Assembly: GCA_033296885.1 (NCBI GenBank)
Contig: MU863966.1
Location: 86,894-150,893 of the forward strand
Reading direction: 5' to 3'
DNA from: Triangularia verruculosa
Taxonomy: Eukaryota; Ascomycota; Sordariomycetes; Sordariales; Podosporaceae
DNA length: 64,000 bases
Shown: positions 32,121 to 43,565 of the stretch, piece after piece
Numbering within the stretch: the stretch's first letter is position 1
Layout of the letters: each line of letters begins with the position of its first letter
Notes under the pieces: generated by a model
Seen by the model: only the letters and a program-made list of their open reading frames with translations
What the model was told of the DNA's origin: nothing
Databases searched by the model: none
Position numbers and translations under genes: made by a program

Positions 32121-34119
32121 CTAATCAATCTTGATGGAAGAGTAAATCTTGCGCACAAACAGCCAGCTGGCAAAATACCCGATGGTGCCTACTTCAATGT
32201 TAGTTATCTCCGGTCATCATGTCTGGAGGGTCATGGGTGTACACAAACTTACCAGTCAGGATGAAGAACAAAAAGGAAATGAGCGCGCTGTATCCAATGT
32301 ACAGCACACTCCCCGTGAACCCGCTCAGCGCCAGCTTGGTGACCCAGTAGATGAGCGCGTTGAGGAAGATGTACCCGCCGCTCGTACCCGCAGCCAGGAA
32401 AGCCCTCCACTGCCAGTTGTAGTTTTCAGCGCACAGCAAGAAGTAGACCAGCAGGACGGTAACGGCGGCGCAGGTGATGATCATCAGGCCGTAGCACAGA
32501 AACAAAAACCCAAACATGTAGTAGATTCGGCTGAACCAAATCGACGTCATGATGAAGTAGAGCTCCACAAAAATGGCGCCAAAGGGCAGCAGACCGACGA
32601 GAAGCATGCTGGGGATCGGCTTGAGATATGTGGTGACTGGCGGGATCTGGCGAGGAATCTGGTTGGTGCGCACAGGAGGCTCGATCGCAGGGGCGCGGAA
32701 GGCGAGCCAGGAGCCGGTGAACGACAGGGGGACACTGATAAGAAACCAGATGAAGATGAGCACAAGCATGGTGGTGAATGGCACCGCGCCAGAGGACTCC
32801 TCGGCCCACAAGAACAGATTCAGCAGGAAGAAGACGGTGAAAACTATTCCGGGAACCAAGAGAGGAGTGAGAATGATGTTGAGCTTCCACTTCTCACCGT
32901 GCAATGATTTGTACATGCGCGCAGACGTATAACCGCCCACGAAGCCCAGGACAGTGTAAAGGAGGACCGTGATGGTGCCAAGTGAACCGCGATTCGACGG
33001 GGACAGGAAGCCCAATAGAGCAAAGGCGATGGTGAAGCCGGCCATGACGAAGAGCTGTGTGCCGCTGCCCAGGAACACGGAGAGAAGAAGAGGGTGGGAT
33101 GGGTTGCGGAAGACATCGCCGTGGACGAGCTTCCAGCCAGAGTCCTCCTGCACACCATCTTCCAGCACAGACGTCCCAGACAGGTCGTCAAGGTTGATCT
33201 GATCCAGACGATTATACCGTGCAATATCCTTCTTGAGAGCCCGAACCAAGATGGACATGACGGTCAGGACGAGGAAGACAACGATGACGGAAGAGTTGAT
33301 GAGCGAGAACCACTGGATCTTGGGGTCGTATACATGGAGGTACTTGTCCCATCTGGTGGCCCAAGCAGTTGTAGACTCGATCCAGTATACGCTGTAGGTG
33401 AAGCGAGTCTTGGTGTCGCCCGTTTCGCTTAGCTCGACGATGTCTGGTGCTGTGTTGCAAGTGTCTGGGCCGATTTCGCCGGTGTACTTTCTCGACTCGG
33501 GCTGGACGATGACGCCGACCACGCGGTACTGACCATTGTTTCCGTTAACCTCGTGATACTCGATAATGATGTCGTAGTGATTGTTGAATTTGATGCGGCC
33601 GTCGTCTAGCTGCTCGCCCAGCAAGAAACCGGGGTTCGTGAACTCGGTGTCGGACAAGACATCGACAGTCTTCTGGCCAGCCGGAAGTCCATCAACCAGC
33701 CAGTTAAGACTGACGCCTTCTTGAATTTGTTGGTTTATGAACTGGGCTGCGTTCTGGCCATATGTCACCTCGCATTGCTTCTTGCAGGTTTCGTTTTGCC
33801 TCATCTTGAGCTCAAAGGCGGACGTCTTTATCCTATCCCCAAACAGGATGCTCCCCAGGCTCGCTCCTACGGACTGCGCTCCTTCTTCTGGCGCGCAGAA
33901 CTGGAACATTGGGTGGTAATAGTCCCATGACAGCACCGAATGTAGTACCGAGTCCGCATCGCCGACCGGTCGTATCGCGTTGACATAGAGTGGAACGGCG
34001 TCACCTTGCTTATATGAGGTCGGCGCAACGCCCGGGAGGTAGAAGGCTGATGCGAGCTTGGGAAGGGCTAATAAGGAGGCGAGGAGCGCCCCTGAAGGCG
34101 CGTGCTTTCGTAGTTGCAT
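32121..34119 (-). CDS. TM9SF/EMP70-family (nonaspanin) endomembrane protein
   Basis: Exons 34119-32253 and 32188-32121 (64-nt intron, GTAAGT...AAGTAG) give about 644 residues, the normal family length. A cleavable signal peptide (about 1-25, ending KLASA) precedes the FYLPGVAPTSY signature. A luminal domain of about 250 residues follows, then nine membrane spans starting with WFSLINSSVIVVFLVLTV. The second exon supplies GTIGYFASWLFVRKIYSSIKID; the terminal KID fits the KxD/E COPI-binding signal of nonaspanins, which retains them in the Golgi. Yeast relatives Emp70/Tmn2/Tmn3 act in endosome-Golgi sorting, metal handling and adhesion. No key segment is missing. Confidence 0.93.
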
Positions 34120-34738
34120 CGTGGTGTCTGTATGTGTAAATTCTGTGGCTTTGGAGTTAGGATATGAAAAGCATCATAGAAAGGGAAAACAACCAGTAGT
34201 TGTACTAGAAACGGCGCATAGGGCTGAAGTCGTCACCATGCAGCGCTAGGTTCATCGGACAGTCTGGAACTCTGGGTGGGTTTGGGGTTCGCGATCAGGG
34301 GAAGTGAACTTGGCGAAACGTACTGTAAAGTGGGAAACGAGCTACGAGCCGTCTGCTACCCGTCCACGGGTTCAGCCTTATAACCAAGTGCCGGTTGGAA
34401 TGCGATCGGAGACATCGAGTTGTCGCAGCTTTCAAACCTCCCGACAAGACAGAACAGCTGGCCAACAGCACTTGGGGTCAGCGGCTGCCTTGTTCGTCAG
34501 GTCGCGGGCTTGGTGCTGCATGCATTGGCGGGCCGGAGAATCATCGGTAGGCGATAAGGCACAGCCTGATAAGCATCCCCCACCCAGATTCTTTGTTCCA
34601 CCGCTTGCCCCACAAAAAAGTCTCGGGGTGGGGCCCCGAGTCGCAAAAGAATTTGTTTTCTTCGATTTGCCGTTGCTTTGCACCCATCATCGCGAAACCT
34701 AGCAATTGCAATTCTGTAGATTGCTTTTCCCGGCGATA
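34120..34738. other. Divergent promoter region
   Basis: 619 bp between the start codons of the EMP70-like gene (minus) and LCP5 (plus). No clear motif beyond short C/T runs and no gene. Confidence 0.55.
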
Positions 34739-35842
34739 ATGTCAGCACCAGCGACCCTTCCAGCGCTGCTGGACACTCTGACAAAGTCAATTTCGACCAC
34801 TCTTGAAGCAGCGCCGAAACTCGCCAACTTCGAACTGCCGAAAGACGGCATCTCTCTCCTCGACGTCAAGAACGAGCTGCTGCTGTCGTATCTCCAGAAC
34901 CTGGTCTTCTTGATTCTTCTGAAGCTTCGTCAGACTAGAAATGGCGGATCCAAAGACCGGGAACACGAACAAGACCTCGATGACCTCGTGGTCACCAAAC
35001 TCGTCGAACTTCGACTCTACCTTGAGAAGGGCGCCCGGCCGCTGGAGGACAAGCTGAAATATCAAATCGACAAGGTTCTTCGCGCAGCAGATGATGCGGA
35101 AAGGAATTCAAAGGCCGAAGAGGAGGCTGCCGCCGCCGTTGATGCCGAATCTGAGTCTGAAGCGGGTAGCGACGATGAAGGAGAAACGGTCAACGAGGTC
35201 CACGCTCGTGCGACTGCCGCCTATCAAGCCCGCGCCAACCTGTCCGCTATCACTCGCCCTGCTGGTGCCAAATACGCAAGCAAAGAGGGTGGCGACAAGT
35301 CCGGAGTGTACCGCCCACCAAAGATCTCGGCAACCTCGATGCCCACATTCGACAAGCGGGAGAAGAAGGAGAAGCCCATGAAGTCGGCCACACTCGACGA
35401 GTTCATTCAGGATGAAATGTCATCTATCCCCATGGCCCAGCCCAGCATCGGTACCACGATTATGCAGGGTGGTCGCAAGATCAAGACGGCTACCGAGCGC
35501 GCCAAGGAGGACGAGAGACGCGAGTACGAAGAACGTAACTTTGTCCGTCTGCCCAAGGAGAGCAAGAAGGACCGTAAGAAGCGGGGCATCACCGAGGGTC
35601 GCCGCATGAACTATGGTGGCGAGGAATGGAGAGGGTTGAGTGAAGGCTTGGACAGAATCAGCCAGTTGACACGCGGCAAGAGCTCTGGGGGTGGCACCAA
35701 GGCGCTTCTGGAGAAGAGCCGGAAGAGGGGCATTGACACGGTGGATGGACCACGCGGCGGTGGTGGTGGGGCTGACATGGGCGAAAGGTACCAGAAGAAA
35801 CTGAAGATGCTGGAAAAGGGCCGCGGAAGAAACCGAAAGTAA
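34739..35842 (+). CDS. LCP5: Lcp5/neuroguidin-like U3 snoRNP (SSU processome) protein
   Basis: A single exon of 367 residues, starting at ATG 34739. The N-terminal Sas10/Utp3/C1D domain covers about 1-125, with KNELLLSYLQNLVFLILLKL and VELRLYLEKGARPLEDKLKYQIDKVL, which is its best-known block. A short acidic stretch follows (SESEAGSDDEGE), then the VYRPPKISATSMP motif and a long basic tail with SKKDRKKRGITEG and RISQLTRG, ending GRGRNRK. Lcp5 binds the U3 snoRNP and is needed for early pre-18S rRNA cleavage in the nucleolus. Human neuroguidin shares the same order. The gene ends only 94 bp from the convergent FMO gene. Confidence 0.9.
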   Translation: MSAPATLPALLDTLTKSISTTLEAAPKLANFELPKDGISLLDVKNELLLSYLQNLVFLILLKLRQTRNGGSKDREHEQDLDDLVVTKLVELRLYLEKGARPLEDKLKYQIDKVLRAADDAERNSKAEEEAAAAVDAESESEAGSDDEGETVNEVHARATAAYQARANLSAITRPAGAKYASKEGGDKSGVYRPPKISATSMPTFDKREKKEKPMKSATLDEFIQDEMSSIPMAQPSIGTTIMQGGRKIKTATERAKEDERREYEERNFVRLPKESKKDRKKRGITEGRRMNYGGEEWRGLSEGLDRISQLTRGKSSGGGTKALLEKSRKRGIDTVDGPRGGGGGADMGERYQKKLKMLEKGRGRNRK

Positions 35843-35936
35843 AGGGGATCTTTTTTTTATCCAATCTACCTATATACCCAGGTCATGTTTTGCATATCAT
35901 CTCGTCATTAAGCGTCTTGTTAAATCAAGGCCAGGC

Positions 35937-37511
35937 TTACAAGCTGATGCCAGCATCGCGGCCCTCATTTCTGCGACGGCCCTGCCCGATTCTGTCTCTT
36001 ATTCTGTCCTCGGTCTCGACCACGCGTGCTGGAAGTGCAAAACCAAGACCAAAGAACACAAACAATGCCCACTTCCAGCGGAAAGGATTGAATGCGACGC
36101 AAAAGACAAACCACCAAACGAGCTCGAGATAGGTAAAGAACTCGAATGGTCCAACCGGAGAGGCCGCCTTGAGGAATCTCGTCATGTCGATCCACCGCTT
36201 CATCCAGAAAGGGCTTGGTCTGGTGAGGGGATCTACCAGGAACATGAGGAGTATTCTCGTGTAGATGCCGATATGCCAGTTGCCGACTGTCCCAATGGCG
36301 TTCATGTAGGTGCAATTGATGCAGGAGATGCTTGGGTGGGTTGGGGGAAACGTCTGCAGGTACCAGTTTGGTGGGTTGTACGGCTTTTGGAAACAAGACC
36401 CTGGGAGGAAAGTCGACAGCCGAGGCCTTCCAAACCCAGTGGCCATCACGACAACGTCCCCTTCGATGACATGCTGCTTGCCTTGCCCGCCAGGATCGAC
36501 GCCCTTTTTCCTTCGGTTGACCCTAACGCCCTTTTCGGTGAACTGCTCAATATCGCACCTCACCCACTCGGCCCTGTTCGACCTCAGCTTCTCCATGATA
36601 TCCGAGTTCACCATTGGCGTGTCGGTGAACAACCCCTTTTTGGCCGGGGCCAGGTCCTCCAGGTCGCGGTAAAACATCTTGCGGAGGAGCATCTCGGGAA
36701 TCCAGCTCAGAAACGTCTCCTGCCCGAAAATGTTGAGCGCCAGCAGCATGTTCCAGATGGGATTGCGCGGGATAATCCACTTGTCGCTCCTGGCCAAGAC
36801 ATAAATCTTCTTTGCGCCTTCTCGAGTCGCAAACTCGAGCGCCTCTACCGCGCTTGCCCCGCCTCCGATGATGATCATGGTTTTGTCCTTGGCGTTCTTG
36901 CACGAGGCGGACAGCTTGCTCGAGTGGTGGATCTGCCCCTTGAACCGATCCATCCCCGGCATTCTGGGCAGTTTTGGCTCGCCGCAGGTTCCTATCGCGG
37001 CGATGACGCCGTCGAAGCGGCCGTTGGAAGGGGAGTTGATGATCCATCTTCCCTGGTTGTCTTGGTACATGTCTTCGACCTTGGTGTCGAATTTGGTTCG
37101 GGTGTCGAGGCCATATCGCTTCCAGAGGCCGCGGACTTGGGTCAGGATCTGCTGACGGTCGGGGTAGCCTCTGTCCCATCTCACGGAGGGGTGGAAGCGG
37201 TACATGAGCGAGTGGATTTGGAGGCTGGAGGTGTTGTTGACGCGGGACCAGATTCCGCCGAGATTGGAAGAGGAGCCGGCCTCGAAGATGGTGACGTCGA
37301 AGCCATGGCCTATGCAGTGCGCTGCGCTTGTTACACCGGTGATACCGGCGCCGATGATGGCGATTTTGGGGCGGGAGCGGAGGCCGGTGTTGATGTCGGG
37401 TGGAGCGGGCGAGAGGATTTTGTCGAGAAAGAATTGGACTATCTGGAAGAGGAGGAGAACCGGGTGGAAGAGGAGGCCGGAAAGTTGAGATTGGTTTGAT
37501 TGTGAGGCCAT
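35937..37511 (-). CDS. FAD/NAD(P)-dependent monooxygenase, membrane-anchored
   Basis: A single exon of 524 residues. A hydrophobic segment near residues 10-30 precedes the Rossmann fingerprint IAIIGAGITG (about 49) with the acidic end at TIFEAG. The FMO-type motif FKGQIHHSS (about 190) is followed by the second dinucleotide site MIIIGGGASAVE for NADPH and by VVVMATGFGRP. The C-terminal 90 residues contain one or two more hydrophobic stretches (FEFFTYLELVWWFVFCV and ALFVFFGLGFALP), so the enzyme is likely bound to the ER or another membrane. The class oxygenates soft nucleophiles or ketones in detoxification or secondary metabolism; the substrate cannot be inferred. No intron is needed. Confidence 0.88.
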   Translation of the reverse strand: MASQSNQSQLSGLLFHPVLLLFQIVQFFLDKILSPAPPDINTGLRSRPKIAIIGAGITGVTSAAHCIGHGFDVTIFEAGSSSNLGGIWSRVNNTSSLQIHSLMYRFHPSVRWDRGYPDRQQILTQVRGLWKRYGLDTRTKFDTKVEDMYQDNQGRWIINSPSNGRFDGVIAAIGTCGEPKLPRMPGMDRFKGQIHHSSKLSASCKNAKDKTMIIIGGGASAVEALEFATREGAKKIYVLARSDKWIIPRNPIWNMLLALNIFGQETFLSWIPEMLLRKMFYRDLEDLAPAKKGLFTDTPMVNSDIMEKLRSNRAEWVRCDIEQFTEKGVRVNRRKKGVDPGGQGKQHVIEGDVVVMATGFGRPRLSTFLPGSCFQKPYNPPNWYLQTFPPTHPSISCINCTYMNAIGTVGNWHIGIYTRILLMFLVDPLTRPSPFWMKRWIDMTRFLKAASPVGPFEFFTYLELVWWFVFCVAFNPFRWKWALFVFFGLGFALPARVVETEDRIRDRIGQGRRRNEGRDAGISL

Positions 37512-38306
37512 TTTGGTTGGGACAAAGGTGAGAAGGTGAAAAGGGGTAATGGTCTAAAGGGCTAATGGTGTAAAGGAAAATGATGCCGGTCCTTGAAAAG
37601 TGAGTCGATTGCAAGGACCATTTTGGCACTGCCACTGGACTTTCTAGCAGAAATCTTTTCTTCTTTCAATAGCCTGAACCTCTTGATAGTTGGTTCCTGG
37701 TGTTGCACTGAACCCTTGTGCTGTGCTTGTGGTTGACGTCATCCAAGGCGTCAGTCGTGACATGTGAAAGTGTCCCCACTGGACCTCGACAGCGTTTAGG
37801 CATCAAACGGTGATTCCATTCAAGAAATCCTCTCAGATGCTCTTCCCCTGTCCACTACATCAGGGGCTAAACTGTATTCCAACGACATCCCTTTTTCATT
37901 AGGCACCTGCCCGCCATTGGCTACACGGTGAGGCCTACAACCTCCATGCAGCGAGGCCCGCCACCACTGCTGGAAACTTGCCTTCCATCCTTGTAGGCCA
38001 CCCTATCAGGGAAACAAGTACTCACTCCCAGAAACCCGGAATGCTTGCGGCTGCAGGCAAACACGGGAATGCTTCACAACTTCACTCTTCAGTCAACAAA
38101 GCAAGGCGAACAGAGGAGCAAACAATGCAGTCTGCCGCCGAAGCCATGCTCGAGGCCCTCGGCATACCATGGACGCGCATATCTTCGATGCCATGATCCC
38201 AATCCTGATAAACTCGAAGGCACCCTTCACCGAGTCCTTCCAGTATCAGCTCCTTCAAGCCCCTCGACAGTTCCAGAAACACTCAGACCTTTGATAGGCT
38301 CCCTCC
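37512..38306. other. Upstream region of the AAA+ gene, possible missed exon
   Basis: This is the promoter area of the FMO gene (minus) and the AAA+ gene (plus). A coding-like run begins at ATG 38171 (HIFDAMIPILINSKAPF, then ESFQYQLLQAPRQFQ) and hits a stop at about 38293. It may be an upstream exon of the AAA+ gene, but I found no clean splice that joins it. Confidence 0.4.
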
Positions 38307-40211
38307 ATGAAGAAAAATACCAAGTCTTCTTCTTCTACAAAACAACAGTGGGATTCGGAATTCATCCTGCCTCGGATCGAGAAACGTATTTCCAGCAACG
38401 AAGATGACTACCTGTCATCTACCTACTCGTATGCCGATACCGGCCGCGTCTTTCACCTTCGAGATGTCATTGTTGCCATCCAAAGAGGCGACACGTGTGA
38501 CAGCATTCGATCTCTCCTGAGCCCTCATCAGACAGATCTCCAGTCATTGAAGCTCAAGCATGAGATCTGTGGGACTGTCGATGATGTCCCTGCCTTCTTC
38601 TTCGTTGTTGAGAGTGGCAGTGCCGAGATGGTCAGGATGTGGGCATCATACGGCGGCGAGGTCAACACTGAATATCGACAAGTCTCACTGTTGGCGTATG
38701 CTATCGTTCGATGTCTTTCTCCCAAGGCCGACGGGCCGGTGGTTGTGGCAACACTCTTGAGCCTCGGTGCATCTATTGACTCGATACCACCGCCATTCTA
38801 TCTGCCCATTGACCGAGATTTGCCTGAGACCGGTCCTGCCGACAGCGAGCTTGCCGCTTTCAAGAACCCCAAGACTGTATGGATCTCAGGACCAGGCCGT
38901 CGACTGCTCACAGACGCGCTAAACTCGTGTTTCTCTCTTCGGTATGCCCTACACCGTGCATCAATCACCGAACCTCTCTCTGGCGCCAACCAAGCCATCG
39001 CCAAGAAACATTCGGCTACCGAGTTGTTGGGAGTTCATTATTTCCTCGTGGGCCAAGCTCAGGCATGTCAGTCGCTGGTTGAGATCTTCATGGCGTATGT
39101 TGCTTCCCATTTCCCCCCTGGACGCCCTCCAGAATTGAATTAACACCATGAGGCTGCAGCGAACTTGCCTTGGGGGCCGATAAACCAATGGTCTTGCTAT
39201 TTGCGGGACCTAGTGGACACGGCAAAACCGAGCTGGCGCAGAACATGGGAAAGCTTCTATCTTTGGATCTGCAGACTGTGGATTGCACCAACTTGCGTAC
39301 TTCGATGGATCTTTTTGGTCCATTTTTTTCCATTTGAAGGCTGGGAGAAGGGCTCAGTCGTGAACAACTTCCTCAACGAACACAACGCGCAGCGTTCGAT
39401 TGTTTTCCTTGACGAGTTTGAAAAGACAGAGCAAAAGGTTCGAGAGTCCCTTCTTTTGCCCTTCCAAAGCGGTAAGCAGAATCTTGACCCTCGCTCTCGC
39501 AGCGGATTAACACTGACTTCCATATGCGTAGGCCTGCATCTTGATCGCCGCAATCTTAAGCTCGTGGACTGCTCCAAGACCATCTGGATCTTGGCCACCA
39601 ATGCCTTTGATGACACCATCCTTTCCTTCTGCAAGACTCATTACAAGGAACTGTTCACCAACACTGTTGGACTAAACCGGAGGGCAGCCCAACAAGCGAG
39701 AAAGCTCGGCAAGAAACTGTCGGCTATGATCAAGAAGGAAGCAATTGGCCACTTCGGCGCGCCTTTGACCGGCCGTATCACGTCAGTCATACCTTTCCTG
39801 ATTTTTTCGCCTACTGAGCAAGCAGCCGTGGCATGCAAGGAAATGGACCGTTTTGGCCGCAAGCTTGCCCGGCCCATCAAGCTGTGTGACGACTTGAAGC
39901 TCTACCGTCCTGTCGGAAACATCAAACTCGAGATTCCTTTCAGCTATTCTGTCTGCAAGGCGCTCGCATTGCAGGGTTACGATGAGCAGTTGGGTGCACG
40001 CAGCATCATCAACACGGTTGACAGCGATGTGGCATTGCCCCTTGTTACGCAGTACCTTGCTGCCCGCGACGATGTCTCCGAGGACGAGCCTGAGACTTGT
40101 TTTACGGCCACTGTCGATGCCGATCTGGGCATGATTGAGGTGTCGGAGAAGCAGGATACTTTTCTTGATGACATCGGTCTTACACTCAATGCTTTCATGG
40201 GAAAGATGTAG
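38307..40211 (+). CDS. ClpB-D2/torsin-like AAA+ ATPase with apparent frameshift
   Basis: Exons 38307-39094, 39160-39471 and 39532-40211. Residues 1-260 look like diverged ankyrin-type helical repeats (SVLLAYAIVRCLS-like pairs with a GAS loop). The AAA+ module starts after the first intron: Walker A GPSGHGKT (about 279-286), the TNLRTSMDLFG segment, Walker B SIVFLDEFEKTE, sensor-1 ILATNAFD and sensor-2 LGARSI. This order is that of the second ATPase domain of ClpB/Hsp104 and its torsin-like relatives. The frame breaks at a run of seven T (39323-39329): with six T the sequence reads DLFGPFFPFEGWEKGS in one frame and continues to the end; with seven it stops six codons after the Walker A frame's DLFGP. 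This is a sequencing slip or a young null allele. Confidence 0.75.
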
Positions 40212-40731
40212 ATGGAATCTTGTATCTTGCGTGAATATGAACTGTACGCTACCCAGCCACCATGTCATTCTTCTTGCGTGGTGGCACAGAAGTTATTATT
40301 CTAAACTGTTGGGCCATCGCTGCTCATCAGCAAGAAATCGAAGCAGTGGGCAACGGATATGTGAACACAAGGTGAGACCTTGCTGGCCTTTCCTGGCTTT
40401 TTGGATAGTAGGTGTTTCCCATGGAGGGCATCCAATAGCAGAAAGATGATCGATAGGCTTTTTGCAATATTAAAGGTGTGATCCTAGCTTGCGGTCCTAA
40501 TTACTCTGACCAGGGCCCGGTGAGTGGTGGCGGCCGGTGAAACACCACATGTTTTGAAGCACACCAAACCGTCCGAGCTGGCCCACCGATTTCCGACCAT
40601 GTCAGGTCTCCTGATCGACAACCTGAGTGAAGATCCTCAAAACCCCGGATTCTTCTTTCGTTCTTCCCCCATTCTCGACATTTGAAGTCTTATCCGTCCA
40701 AAACTTTCTACTTCCGTTTACACCAAAAAAC
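40212..40731. other. Intergenic, no gene seen
   Basis: 3' end of the AAA+ gene and promoter of the UstYa-like gene, both on the plus strand. No other feature seen. Confidence 0.55.
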
Positions 40732-41798
40732 ATGATGCAACCGTTGCCATCACCCCGGTATTATACCGACCTCCCCAACAACGATCACGATGATGTTGAG
40801 TTTGACGTTTCATCCCAAAACGCCCGCAGCGACAACTCCAGGACGGCGCTCATGAACGATGATCACGAGGAAAAGTCATGGGCTATCGATCCAGAAGGGC
40901 GACAGCACCTGCACGGTGACACGCCATGCCAGTGTCAGCCAGTACAACCAAGGAAGAAGAGAAGATGGGTGTGCAAGACGATCATGTCCATCAGATCGCT
41001 TCTCGACACGGTCATGTTGGTGGTGATTTTGGTGCTGGTTGCTGAGAGACGGTGGCCGGAGTACCTCTCGATCCTCCCCGGGAAACAAAACACTGAACGC
41101 GCAAGGGGCGAAATAGGGGGTGATATCACCGGCTTCGCGCCGCATTGTATGGGTTTCCCCTTATCGTTTCTGAATGCTTCAAGTCAATGTCCGCTGACAA
41201 AGTGACGCAGTCTCGCAACAAATAACAACTTTCAAACCCGACCCCCAATTCGTCCCAGATAACAGCTCTGATTTCTTCACCGAACATGTCAGGAAAAAGT
41301 GGCTTGGCATTGTTCCTCGTATGTGCTCCTTCACCTGCCTACCTGTACCTAGCCAGCCATGATCCGGTGGTCACTGACGCGAATGACATGATAGGCGGAC
41401 TCGGCTACGTGACCATCAACGAAACCTCCTCCCACGGCCGAGGGCCGTTCGACAATCTACCCCACCCTCTGCAAGAGTACCCTTCCGCAACCTTCACCAC
41501 CTCGGTCACCCATCAAATCCACTGCCTCCACACCATCGCGGGAGTGGTGGCGGCCTACGAATCCAACAGACTGGACATGCTACCGGAGGAGGGAGCATGG
41601 CATTTGAATCACTGTTTTGATTATCTGAGGCAGAGCATCATGTGCTGTGGCGATGTCGCGTTAGAGGGGCAGCACACGACGTTTCCCGAAGACTTTACCG
41701 GGAGCGATGGGTGGGACGCAAAGCACGTTTGTCGGGATTATGGGGAGGTCTTGGAGTACCTGGAGGCGAACAGAGCGGATGATCAGGTTTGGATCTGA
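40732..41798 (+). CDS. UstYa-family (DUF3328) oxidase-like protein
   Basis: Exons 40732-41146, 41211-41318 and 41395-41798, about 308 residues; both junctions keep frame. The N-terminal 85 residues are polar and cytosolic, then one membrane span (SLLDTVMLVVILVLVAE, about 92-108). The luminal domain shows the WLGIVPRGLGYV block and both signature motifs: HQIHC (about 214-218) followed by LHTI, and HLNHC (about 244-248) followed by FDYLRQSIMCCGD. The paired HxxHC motifs define the UstYa family, which carries out oxidative cyclisation or hydroxylation of peptides and other metabolites in fungal pathways such as ustiloxin and cyclochlorotine. An MFS pump lies 4 kb away, but no precursor peptide with repeated cores is visible in this window. 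Confidence 0.88.
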
Positions 41799-42000
41799 GA
41801 CACAGGAGTTTGGGGGCCGCTGTAGAGTTCAAAGTGAAAGATGCATTGTTTCTGGCGTTAAAGGAATAGGATGGGATGAGCTTCTTTTGGAATTGGCATT
41901 TTTGGACATCAACGGTGATGATAATGATCAAAAAGAAGTGTCGGCTGAAATTAACAGACATTTTTCTTTTCCTCTGTGGGTGGAATCGAAGCTGAATTGT

Positions 42001-43377
42001 TCATTCCTCTTTTATACCACACAAATCGTGCTTGCAGCGATGGCTGAATTTGGCCCCCCAAGTCCAAGCTCGCCATCCATCATTCCATGAACATATGTTT
42101 CCCCAAGCAAAACCCATCTGCCCTCGGCGCGGGAAGCAGAGGCCGGAATGACCTGCTTCCTGATGATGTAAGGGCAATGGCTCCCACTTGGAATAAAAAT
42201 AGTACCTATCTTCCAGATCAGCCGTGCCCTTATTTGAAATGAACGCCCGGCTTCCGTACAAGGACATGAGGGTATTTCTACATGTTAGATACCAGGTCCC
42301 GAAAGAGTCTTCTCCTGGGTTGTAGGACTTTGCAGCGCTTTCCCGCTTTGTAAATGCTTCTTGCGAAGCGCGTGTAGCACGCCTTGGTTGCATTACATCG
42401 TTCAGTTCCTTGTCGGCGGTTACCATCCGCCATCTGGCTTCCTGCGGTACATAATTCTGACTGAGAGATAGGAACCGGTCAATATCATCGGCCAGGTCAG
42501 CAACCCACAGCGATCCGACGTCCTGCAGTGTGTCGATGATGAAACCTTTTAACACGAGCATGCGGCCGTCTCCGCCTTTAGCAAGGACCTCCGCTTGAGT
42601 ACCGCGGCCAGCGTTATAAAGCTGTGGGGCAGCATCGCCGCTGTACCCTAGCCAAGGAGGGCGTTGTTGTTGCGACCAATCCGGGACCCAAGATGGCAGA
42701 ATAGGGCTTCTCTGTCGACACAAGCCAAGAAATCCCAGATCACCCTCTTCATAGAAGTGCCTAGCCAATGAAGTGTAGATATCCACCCATGTCACTCCTG
42801 GTGTCATGAACCTATCAAGTAAGTCTCCGTCGTGGGCCATCCCTCTTAGTGCCCTGATCTTGTCTTCGGGATCCCTACAGTACAACCCAAGAGACCGCCA
42901 GAGTCACCAACATAAAACTGCAATAGCAGATCTTTCAGGCGAAGGCTCAGCTCTCCTTGGAGGTACTTTTTCCTCAGTCCCAGCGTTTGCGCCGCCCTGG
43001 CACTGAAAGGTCTTGGTATCATTCCTACTCTTCTGAAATAGACCCCAAAAGCGATCAACTAGGTTCCCGACAAAGGTTTTTGAACTCCCAATCGACTTCG
43101 CTTCTGATATAAACCTTAGACACAAGAATAGGTGTGCAGCCCAGAGATACTCCCACGGCAAACACACAGCCGCCATCTCCCCGATTGTGGACAGGCGCCA
43201 TGACGAGCTCTTGCACGACCCATGTGCAACGATAATTACAGGGCGTGGCTCAAGGGTCACACTGGAAATCAGTGAGCTGATATCAAAGGCTGTTAGAGAC
43301 GGCAGTCGGGAGTTGCATTTTTGCGCCCAGAAAACAAGCTCACTTAACAGTGGATCTCCGGCTGTGGTTCCTGCCAT
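42001..43377 (-). pseudogene. HET-family remnant lacking the HET core
   Basis: Three open patches in different frames on the minus strand. Patch A (43377 to about 43000) begins MAGTTAGDPLLSELVFWAQK and includes RPVIIVAHGSCKSSSWRL. Patch B (about 43030 to 42890) includes GELSLRLKDLLLQFY. Patch C (42885 to 42001) begins YCRDPEDKIRALRGMA and contains LPSWVPDWS. The DPEDK...LRG block and SWVPDWS are the conserved C-terminal landmarks of heterokaryon-incompatibility proteins, preceded as usual by a leucine-rich helix. The N-terminal HET domain (WIDAICINQ type) is absent, and no GT-AG introns of normal length connect the frames. I read it as a truncated, frameshifted copy; sequencing slips or non-standard introns are the alternative. 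Confidence 0.55.
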
Positions 43378-43565
43378 TGTTTGAAGTTCACAAAAAGAAA
43401 GCCACGATGCTTGCCGAGTTCAACATTGTCTTTGTGCAGTCCTTGGAGCGGGAACAGCTTGGACCAGCATCATCGAGCTCCGGATTGGGATGCTGACTTC
43501 TTTGTCACAAACATTGTTTAAACTGGAATACATCGTCAAGTACACCAAAGATACTCCGACGGTTC

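Noticed and set aside
36273..37499. 408-residue plus-strand open frame
   Set aside because: Antisense of the FMO gene, whose two dinucleotide fingerprints are unmistakable; the antisense product has no recognisable motif.
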